A DNA stretch of 64,000 nt, taken from positions 62,001 to 126,000 of the forward strand of contig CAMWIW010000003.1 in NCBI GenBank assembly GCA_947174415.1, given 5' to 3'. Both the position numbers and the translations under genes were made by a program. This document shows positions 57,773 to 64,000 of this stretch, piece after piece. The stretch is from an uncultured Clostridia bacterium (GTDB taxonomy: Bacteria > Bacillota > Clostridia > Christensenellales > Borkfalkiaceae). The notes under the pieces were generated by a model that did no database searches, was not told where the DNA came from, and worked only from the letters and a program-made list of their open reading frames with translations. Positions within the stretch are counted from its first letter, which is position 1, and every line of letters starts with the position of its first letter.

Positions 57773-60307
57773 ATGGCAAAAAAATACGAGAATATTGAAA
57801 ATATTAGTAAGCTTATTTCGGGCGGTGCGGTTGCGGAACTGAATAAGAAAATTTCCGTTGCCGAGAAAACCGCTTCCGACATTTTAAAAAAGCTGAACGA
57901 TATGGAGGCGGCTATCAAGCAGAAAAAGCTTGAAGAAGAGCAAGCCGCTTTAAAAGAAGCTGCCGAGGCGTTAAAGGCGCAGGAAGAAAAAGCCGCGCCT
58001 GAAATCAAACCCGTGGAAGTAAAACCCGAAGCGCCCGTTAAAGAAGAACAGCCCGAAAAGCCCGTTCAAAAGCCGCAAGAAAAACCTGCGGCACAGGCGC
58101 AACCCGCAAAACCTTCTAAACCCGCAATCGTTGGGCATATAAATTTACAAAACACCCGCGGCGGTCAATACGTAGCGGGAGGTGCAAGACCCCAGAGAAC
58201 GGAAAACAAGACGTTTATCAACCGCGATACCCGTCCCCAAAGGGATAACCGCGGCGGAGCGTCTCAGCCTCCTCGCGGCGGACAAACGCAGCGTCCCGCA
58301 GGCGGAATGCGCTTCAACGCGCCCGCTGCAGCACCCGCACCCATTCCGGCAAAAAATAAGAACTTCGGACCTGATAAAAAGAAAGGTTTTGAAAAAACTT
58401 ATATAGAGAAAGACAAACGCACGTTATCAAAGCGCGCACTCGTTAAACAGCAGGGCGCAAGCATAGAGGACTTCGACGAAAACAAGAGCGGTTACAGAAA
58501 GTTAAGGGTTAAAAAGGATAAAACGAAGGCTGCGCCTACGATTAAGATAGAGCGCGCAACCGTTACTACTAACGAAATCCCTATTAAAACTCTCTCTGAA
58601 AAGATAGGTATAACGGCAAGCGTAATCGTAAAACGCCTTTTCAACGAGGGCGTTATGAGTACGGTAAACGACTCTATAGACTACGATACCGCCGCGTTGA
58701 TTGCCGCAGATTTCGGCGTAGAGCTTGAATACAAGCCCGAAAAGACGGCGGAAGAAGTTCTTTTCGAACAGCAAGCCGATACGTTTGAAGAGATTGAAAA
58801 GTTAGTTCCCCGCGCACCCGTTGTAACGGTTATGGGACACGTTGACCACGGTAAAACCTCTCTCTTGGACTATATAAGAAAGACGAAAGTTACCGCAGGC
58901 GAGGCTGGCGGAATAACTCAGCACATAGGTGCATATACCGTTAAAGTAGGAGATAAGGGCATAACCTTTATAGATACGCCCGGACACGAAGCATTCACTG
59001 CAATGCGCGCACGCGGCGCACAGGTAACGGATATAGTTATCCTTGTCGTTGCCGCAGACGACGGTATAATGCCGCAGACTGTTGAAGCTATCAATCACGC
59101 GAAAGCTGCGGGTGTTGAAATAATCGTTGCAATCAATAAAATAGATAAGACGGGCGCAAACGCAGACAAGATAAAACAAGAGCTTATGCGCTACGAAATT
59201 TTCCCCGAAGATTACGGCGGCAAAACCATAGTCTGCCCCATTTCTTGTAAAACGGGCGAAGGCATCGATAACCTTCTCGAAAGTCTTATCCTTCTTGCCG
59301 AAACCAAAGAACTTCTTGCCAACCCCGAAAAGGAGGCGAGAGGTATAGTAATCGAGGCCCGTCTTGACAAGGGTAAAGGTCCTGTTGCAACCGTCCTCGT
59401 TCAGAACGGAACGCTGCACACGGGCGACAACGTCATCTGTGGTTTGATTACGGGTAAAGTACGCGCTATGATCGACGACAACGGTAAAACCGTCAAAGAG
59501 GCAGGTCCTTCGGTTGCCGTCAACGTTTTGGGTTTCGAAGAAGTACCCAATTCGGGCGATACCATTAACGCCGTTTCGCAAGCGCTTATGAAACAGGTTC
59601 AGGGCGAAAGAAAGGACAAAATCAGTATCGAAAAAACCAAAGCCCTCAAAAAGATGGGCTTGGACGAAGCATTCGGCGCATTGCCAGACGAGCAGCTTAA
59701 AAATCTCAACCTTATCATTAAGGGCGACGTGCAAGGCTCGGTTGAAGCCGTTAAACAGTCAGTCGTCAAGCTTTCCAACGACGAAGTTCAGGTTAAGGTT
59801 ATACACAGCGCGGCGGGCGCGGTTACCGAAACCGACGTTATGCTTGCGGAAAGCGCGGGCGCAATAATTCTTTGCTTTAACGTCCGTCCCGACGCAAAGG
59901 CGAAAGTCCTTGCAGAAAGGAGTAAGGTAGACGTAAGAACGTACAGAATTATCTACGAACTTTTGGACGATATGACGGCTGCACTCAAAGGAATGCGCGC
60001 ACCTAAATATCAGGAAATTCTTCTTGGCAAATGCGAAGTCCGCCAAACGTTCAAAATTACGGGCGCAGGCAATATCGCGGGCTGCTACGTTACCGAAGGC
60101 AAAATCGTCCGCGGCGGCAAGCTCAGAATTTACCGCGAAGACATTCTTATCGTCGAGGGCGGCGTGAAGCAGCTTAAACGCTTTAAAGACGACGTCAAGG
60201 AAGTTGCCGCAGGTTTCGAATGCGGTTGCTCGATAGACGGTTTCAGCGATATCAAAATCGGCGATATTATAGAGTGCTACCTCATAGAAGAAGTAGAACA
60301 GAAATAA
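57773..60307 (+). CDS. infB: Translation initiation factor IF-2
   Basis: GTPase that brings initiator tRNA to the 30S subunit. 844 residues. The N-terminal third (about 1-265) is low-complexity: a coiled coil, Pro/Ala/Glu-rich linker and Arg/Gly-rich stretch, ending in the IF2N domain (about 255-320). G motifs: [29 protein letters not shown] and NKIDK. Domains II-IV follow, with the C-terminal IF2-C ([13 protein letters not shown]) and [27 protein letters not shown]. Confidence 0.95.
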   Translation: MAKKYENIENISKLISGGAVAELNKKISVAEKTASDILKKLNDMEAAIKQKKLEEEQAALKEAAEALKAQEEKAAPEIKPVEVKPEAPVKEEQPEKPVQKPQEKPAAQAQPAKPSKPAIVGHINLQNTRGGQYVAGGARPQRTENKTFINRDTRPQRDNRGGASQPPRGGQTQRPAGGMRFNAPAAAPAPIPAKNKNFGPDKKKGFEKTYIEKDKRTLSKRALVKQQGASIEDFDENKSGYRKLRVKKDKTKAAPTIKIERATVTTNEIPIKTLSEKIGITASVIVKRLFNEGVMSTVNDSIDYDTAALIAADFGVELEYKPEKTAEEVLFEQQADTFEEIEKLVPRAPVVTVMGHVDHGKTSLLDYIRKTKVTAGEAGGITQHIGAYTVKVGDKGITFIDTPGHEAFTAMRARGAQVTDIVILVVAADDGIMPQTVEAINHAKAAGVEIIVAINKIDKTGANADKIKQELMRYEIFPEDYGGKTIVCPISCKTGEGIDNLLESLILLAETKELLANPEKEARGIVIEARLDKGKGPVATVLVQNGTLHTGDNVICGLITGKVRAMIDDNGKTVKEAGPSVAVNVLGFEEVPNSGDTINAVSQALMKQVQGERKDKISIEKTKALKKMGLDEAFGALPDEQLKNLNLIIKGDVQGSVEAVKQSVVKLSNDEVQVKVIHSAAGAVTETDVMLAESAGAIILCFNVRPDAKAKVLAERSKVDVRTYRIIYELLDDMTAALKGMRAPKYQEILLGKCEVRQTFKITGAGNIAGCYVTEGKIVRGGKLRIYREDILIVEGGVKQLKRFKDDVKEVAAGFECGCSIDGFSDIKIGDIIECYLIEEVEQK

Positions 60308-60319
60308 CGGAGTAAAACT

Positions 60320-60682
60320 ATGAAAGGAGTAAGGGGAGAACGCCTTGCAGGCGAATTCCAAAAAGAAATTTCCTCGGTAATTTCTTTAAAACTTAAGAGC
60401 GATTATCCCCGTCTTTCGGCAATAATCAGCGTAACAGAAGTGGACGTCGCTCCCGATTTAAAGAGTGCGAAGGTCTATATCAGCATATTCGACCCTGACA
60501 AAGAACGGGCGGAAGAAAGCTTTGCGATTATCAAAGAAAACTCGGGTTTTATCCGCCGCGAGCTTTCCAAAGTAATGCATTTAAGAACCGTACCCGAGCT
60601 TCGCGTCTTAAAGGACGGGAGTATGGAATACGGCGAAAAGATAGATAAAATCCTTTTCGACCTCGGGAAAAAAGATGAATAA
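60320..60682 (+). CDS. rbfA: Ribosome-binding factor A
   Basis: 30S maturation factor. KH-like fold with SVISLKLKSDYPRLSAIISVTEVDVAPDLKSAKVYIS and RRELSKVMHLRTVPELRV. 120 residues. Overlaps the nrnA-like gene by 8 nt. Confidence 0.93.
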   Translation: MKGVRGERLAGEFQKEISSVISLKLKSDYPRLSAIISVTEVDVAPDLKSAKVYISIFDPDKERAEESFAIIKENSGFIRRELSKVMHLRTVPELRVLKDGSMEYGEKIDKILFDLGKKDE

Positions 60683-61634
60683 CGACATAGAAGAAATTAT
60701 TTCAAAATTTAAAGGCGCAAATACCGTAGCGGTTTTCTGCCACGCCCGCCCCGACGGCGACGCTTTGGGCAGCGGACTTGCCCTGTGCCTTGCGTTAAGG
60801 GCTATGGGTAAAACGGCGTATATGTGTTGCGACGATGCTCCGCCTGAAAAGTTTTCTTTTATTCCCGCAATGAAAGAGGTTAAAAAGGAACTTCCCCAAA
60901 CCGAGTACGACTTATTTGTCAGCGTTGACTGCGCCGACTTAAATCGCCTCGGCAGTTTTGCCAAAAGATACGCAAAGTTTAAAGGCGTTACCGTAAATTT
61001 AGATCACCACGTTTCTAACGAAGGCTACGGAAAATTTAACTTCGTCGAAGTTTGTCCCGCAACCTGTGAAATAGTTACGCTTCTTTTCCAAAAGGCGGGC
61101 TTCGAAATAACTCAAGACGTTGCAAACCTGTTAATGTTGGGACTTATTACCGACAGCGGTAACTTTACTCACCTTGACGTGAGCGAAAGAACCTTTACGG
61201 TTGCGGCTTTTTTGAGAAGCAAAGGTGCGGACGTTTATTCGATAAATTACAATATGTTTGCCCGTCAGCCCAAGGCAAGAGCATTATTATACGGCAAAGT
61301 AATGTCAAAGATGCGCTTCGAGTTGGACGATAAGCTTGCAATAATCGTAATTCCCAACGCAGAGTTGCAAAAGGCAGGCTCGGATACGGGCTTGACCGAA
61401 GGCTTCGTCGATTTTCCTTTGACCGTTGACGGTGTGGAGGTTGCGGCTTCCCTTATGGAATACAAGCCCAACCTGTACAAAATTTCATTGAGAAGTAAGG
61501 GCAAAGTCAACGTTAACGAAGTCGCCGTCGGTTTCGGCGGAGGCGGACACGTTCTTGCAAGCGGTTGCCTTTTGGGCGGACCTTTGGAAGAAGTTCTCGA
61601 AAAACTGACTTATGCAGTCTATCAGGCTTTATGA
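60675..61634 (+). CDS. DHH-family phosphoesterase (NrnA type)
   Basis: Degrades nanoRNA, pAp and/or cyclic dinucleotide products. AVFCHARPDGDALGSGLAL, SVDCADLNRLG, NLDHHVSN (DHH motif), GLITDSGNFTH and the DHHA1 end GFGGGGHVLASGC. 319 residues. In Clostridia it lies between rbfA and truB as here. Exact substrate unknown. Confidence 0.9.
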   Translation: MNNDIEEIISKFKGANTVAVFCHARPDGDALGSGLALCLALRAMGKTAYMCCDDAPPEKFSFIPAMKEVKKELPQTEYDLFVSVDCADLNRLGSFAKRYAKFKGVTVNLDHHVSNEGYGKFNFVEVCPATCEIVTLLFQKAGFEITQDVANLLMLGLITDSGNFTHLDVSERTFTVAAFLRSKGADVYSINYNMFARQPKARALLYGKVMSKMRFELDDKLAIIVIPNAELQKAGSDTGLTEGFVDFPLTVDGVEVAASLMEYKPNLYKISLRSKGKVNVNEVAVGFGGGGHVLASGCLLGGPLEEVLEKLTYAVYQAL

Positions 61635-62476
61635 CGGGTTTTATCAACTTAAACAAATCGGCGGGCGCAAGCTCTGCCAAGGAAGTATCCGTAATTAAAC
61701 GGTTGACCAAGACCCCGTGCGGACATATGGGCACGCTTGACCCTATGGCTTCGGGTGTACTGCCTGTTGCGATAGGCAATGCCGCAAGGCTGTTCGATTA
61801 TTTTTCGAATAAGCGTAAAAAATATATTGCAACCTTCCGTTTCGGCGCAGACAGCGATACTTTGGATACGACGGGTGTCGTGCAGAATAACGCCGGTCGT
61901 ATTCCTTCCAAAGAAGAAATAGAGGAAGTTTTGCCCATGTTTTTGGGTAAAATTTCGCAAGTTCCGCCAAGGTACAGCGCGAAAAATATTTCGGGTAAAC
62001 GCGGTTATGAACTTGCAAGGGCGGGCGTTGAATTCTCTCTTCCGCCCAAAACCGTAGAAATTTATACCTTAAAAGTCTTTGACAATACGCTCTATGACTG
62101 CTATGATTTTGAAATAGAGTGTGGAGGCGGTACGTACATCCGCTCGATTGCACGCGATATTGCCCAAAAATTAGGCACTTGTGCAGTAATGAGTTCGCTC
62201 ATAAGAACTCAAAGCGGTGTGTTTTCCATTGAAAATTCGGTCAAAAGCGAAGATTTGACGGAAGAGAACTTTAAAGATTTTATTATACCTACTGAAAGTT
62301 TATTGCCGTTCGACAGTATTTATCCTGACGAAAGGACGGGGTTCAAGCTGTTTAACGGATTGGCTGTAAGCTGTGAAAAACAGGACGGCGTTTATAAAAT
62401 ATATAGAGACGGACTTTTTTACGGACTTGCAGAAGTTAAACAATCAATTTTAAAGGTGAGGACAAAACTATGTTAG
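61631..62476 (+). CDS. truB: tRNA pseudouridine(55) synthase TruB
   Basis: I start at ATG 61631, overlapping the previous stop by 4 nt, giving 281 residues beginning TGFINLNKSAGASSAKEV. HMGTLDPMASGVLPVAIG carries the catalytic Asp; VPPRYSAKNISGKRGYELAR and CGGGTYIRSIARDIAQKLG are conserved. Overlaps ribF by 7 nt. Confidence 0.94.
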   Translation: MTGFINLNKSAGASSAKEVSVIKRLTKTPCGHMGTLDPMASGVLPVAIGNAARLFDYFSNKRKKYIATFRFGADSDTLDTTGVVQNNAGRIPSKEEIEEVLPMFLGKISQVPPRYSAKNISGKRGYELARAGVEFSLPPKTVEIYTLKVFDNTLYDCYDFEIECGGGTYIRSIARDIAQKLGTCAVMSSLIRTQSGVFSIENSVKSEDLTEENFKDFIIPTESLLPFDSIYPDERTGFKLFNGLAVSCEKQDGVYKIYRDGLFYGLAEVKQSILKVRTKLC

Positions 62477-63639
62477 AAGTCATCAAATTTAACGAGGATG
62501 AGTATAACTACCCGTGCCTTCTGGTGTTGGGCTGCTTTGACGGCTTGCATCTCGGACATTCCGAACTTCTTAAAAAGGCTAAACTTCAAGCTAAAATAAA
62601 CGGGCTTGATTTAGGCGTTATGATGTTCACGAACGGCAAAGAGGGCAAGGAAGGAAAACAGTTATACACCTTTGATGAAAGGCTGAAATTCCTTGAAAGT
62701 TTCAACGTTAAGTTCGTCCTTAAAATCGACTACACCGAAGATTTTAAGAAGATTAAACCCCTTGAATTTTTAAGCTTTCTCGAAGAAAAGCTTAACGTTA
62801 AGGCTTATATGAGCGGAAAGGACTTCCGCTTCGGTCAGGGTGCAAAGGGCAAGGTTTCCACCTTGAAATCTTTTGCCGAGGACGAGGAAAACGGCGTTTG
62901 GTATATGTCCATAAAGGACTTCGTTATAGACGACGAAAAGGTAAGTACCTCACACATAAAAGAACTCTTAGACGAGGGCAACGTTAAAAAAGCGGGTGAG
63001 CTTTTAGGCAGACATTACGCTATCTGCGGCACTGTCATTCACGGTGCTGACAGAGGCGCTAAGGTCGTAGGCTTCCCCACTATGAATATTGCTTACCCCG
63101 AAAACAAGCACGAAGTGAAGGAAGGCGTTTATACCGTTAAATGCGCTATCGGCGATAACGTTTATTACGGAATAGCAAATTACGGCGGACGCCCCACTTT
63201 TAACGAGGATACTCCTATATTCGAGGTCTACCTCGACGGGCTTGAAGGCACGTACTACGATGAAATTATCGCGGTTGAATTTATCGACTATATAAGAGAA
63301 ATTCAGAAATTTGACAGCGCAGAGGATTTAACCGCACAACTTTCCGAAGATATTCTCCACGCCAAGCAGGAGGCGGAAATTGCCGCTTCTTTGGCGGCAG
63401 AAGCTCCGACGCCCGCTCCCGCGCCCGTAGCGCAACCTGTCGTTGAACCCGCACCCGTTGCGGAAGAGCCTGCAACAGAGGAAACGACGGCAGAAACGCA
63501 GGAAGTTATAGAAGACAAAGTTACCGAGGTGGTTGAAGAAACTCAGGCAAACGAAGAAGTTGCCGAACCCGAAGTAACAGAATCCGAAGAAGCAGCCGAA
63601 GAAAATACCGAAATTTCCGACGAGGCAGTAAGTGATTAA
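62470..63639 (+). CDS. ribF: Bifunctional riboflavin kinase / FAD synthetase with long acidic tail
   Basis: Makes FMN and FAD. The adenylyltransferase half has LGCFDGLHLGHSELLKKA and FRFGQGAKGKVSTL; the kinase half has GFPTMNIAYPE, GVYTVKCAIG and NYGGRPTF. The enzyme ends near residue 305; the next 85 residues are an Ala/Pro then Glu/Val/Thr-rich low-complexity tail with no counterpart in usual RibF of about 305-315 residues. No FMN riboswitch is seen, as expected within this operon. Confidence 0.92.
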   Translation: MLEVIKFNEDEYNYPCLLVLGCFDGLHLGHSELLKKAKLQAKINGLDLGVMMFTNGKEGKEGKQLYTFDERLKFLESFNVKFVLKIDYTEDFKKIKPLEFLSFLEEKLNVKAYMSGKDFRFGQGAKGKVSTLKSFAEDEENGVWYMSIKDFVIDDEKVSTSHIKELLDEGNVKKAGELLGRHYAICGTVIHGADRGAKVVGFPTMNIAYPENKHEVKEGVYTVKCAIGDNVYYGIANYGGRPTFNEDTPIFEVYLDGLEGTYYDEIIAVEFIDYIREIQKFDSAEDLTAQLSEDILHAKQEAEIAASLAAEAPTPAPAPVAQPVVEPAPVAEEPATEETTAETQEVIEDKVTEVVEETQANEEVAEPEVTESEEAAEENTEISDEAVSD

Positions 63640-64000
63640 ATTCGGACCGAGCGGCAATTGCGAAAAATTTTACGCCGCAGGCAATAAGCACAGCGAACAG
63701 GCGGCTAAGTTCGTGAAAGATTTCGGACTTGACTGTTTCGAATATTCTTTCGGTAAGGGCGTAATGCTGTCCGAAGGTAAGGCGGTAAGCATAGGCGACG
63801 CCTTTAAAGAACAAGGTATCGAAATAAGCGCGCACGCGCCTTACTTTATCAACTTTGCCAATCCCTCGGACGAGGCTGCGCAAAAATCTTACGGCTACGT
63901 CTTGCAAAGCGCGAAATTCATTAAGCTTATGGGCGGAAACAGAGTGGTCTTTCACCCTGCGGCTCAGGGCAAGGCAACCCGTGAAGAGGCGGTAAACCGC
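63632..64000 (+). CDS. Endonuclease IV-like TIM-barrel protein, partial (runs off the window)
   Basis: GTG start at 63632 overlaps ribF by 8 nt. The 123 visible residues read IKFGPSGNCEKFYAAGNKHS, GIEISAHAPYFINFANPS and GGNRVVFHPAAQG, matching the N-terminal third of the AP endonuclease 2 (Nfo) family, whose metal-binding His residues occur in HAPY and HPA. Whether it is a DNA repair enzyme or another sugar-isomerase-like member cannot be told from this part. Confidence 0.75.
   Translation, partial: MIKFGPSGNCEKFYAAGNKHSEQAAKFVKDFGLDCFEYSFGKGVMLSEGKAVSIGDAFKEQGIEISAHAPYFINFANPSDEAAQKSYGYVLQSAKFIKLMGGNRVVFHPAAQGKATREEAVNR

Noticed and set aside
58802..59734. Long minus-strand frame (310 codons) inside infB
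   Set aside because: It mirrors the codon bias of infB on the opposite strand; no protein features.
61700..61745. ACATATGGGCACG in truB as a repeat copy
   Set aside because: It encodes the invariant TruB motif HMGTLDP and does not match outside a few bases.
1..64000. CRISPR arrays, insertion sequences, prophage or integrase genes, origin of replication
   Set aside because: No direct-repeat arrays with regular spacers, no transposase or integrase motifs, and no DnaA-box cluster or dnaA/gyr genes were seen. The dispersed repeat has far-apart copies and is not a CRISPR.

Overview
The window reads as a chromosomal segment of a low-to-mid GC Gram-positive bacterium, most likely an uncultivated gut or rumen Clostridia lineage (Christensenellales-like). 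The reasons are: many lipoproteins with an A-A-C-N type lipobox, an intact sporulation sigma factor K gene, Clostridia-type gene orders (lspA-rluD, der-plsY, ispG-polC locus-rimP-nusA-ylxR-ylxQ-infB-rbfA-nrnA-truB-ribF), and PurF proteins with [4Fe-4S] cysteines. The taxon is inference; no rRNA is present.

Region by region: 1-5.4 kb carries two lipoproteins, the second a family 9 pectate lyase with the calcium and catalytic residues visible, so the cell attacks pectin. 5.5-7.2 kb holds a tRNA-Glu followed at once by a leader (10-codon uORF plus terminator/antiterminator) and an Lsa-type ABC-F ribosome-protection gene. 7.3-16.5 kb combines a membrane protein with a CXXC tail, a polyferredoxin-thioredoxin fusion, and three large divergent lipoproteins, one with a TlpA-like CSAC domain; together they look like an extracytoplasmic thiol-redox and surface-protein region. 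16.8-20.5 kb is a heterodimeric ABC exporter. 20.6-30.2 kb holds sigK, tyrS, yigZ, a flavodoxin-ferredoxin, recX, birA, nnr, a manganese-type (yybP-ykoY) riboswitch driving a cation antiporter, a solitary mazF, lspA and rluD. 30.3-37.7 kb holds der, plsY, small membrane proteins, a TM1266-family regulator with a structured leader, a three-gene ABC importer and mscL. 37.7-50.3 kb is a nearly complete purine operon (purE, purC, a purF paralogue, purF, purM, purN, purH, purD, purL; purB is absent here). After another lipoprotein, 52.3-64 kb holds nrdR, ispG, a PolC-derived exonuclease that lacks the polymerase, and the nusA-infB translation/RNA operon up to a partial endonuclease IV-like gene.

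The most unusual signal is a dispersed repeat of about 35-40 bp, core GATAGACCCCCATATATGC followed by CTTGAAWTAACGCATTTT-like sequence. I found seven copies between 22.6 and 52.9 kb. Four lie in the gaps between co-directional genes, three of them within 4 nt of a stop codon. Three lie inside coding sequence (the 4Fe-4S motif of an EFR1-type protein, nnr, and purL). Other points worth a second look are the polymerase-less PolC remnant at the polC locus, a PurF paralogue without its nucleophilic cysteine, three or four leader-RNA switches (ABC-F, cation antiporter, TM1266, rimP-nusA), and at least five genes whose promoters are so close to the start codon that their mRNAs should be leaderless.

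No CRISPR array, insertion sequence, prophage or replication origin was seen. All calls come from reading the sequence and from memory of the families; no database search was run.
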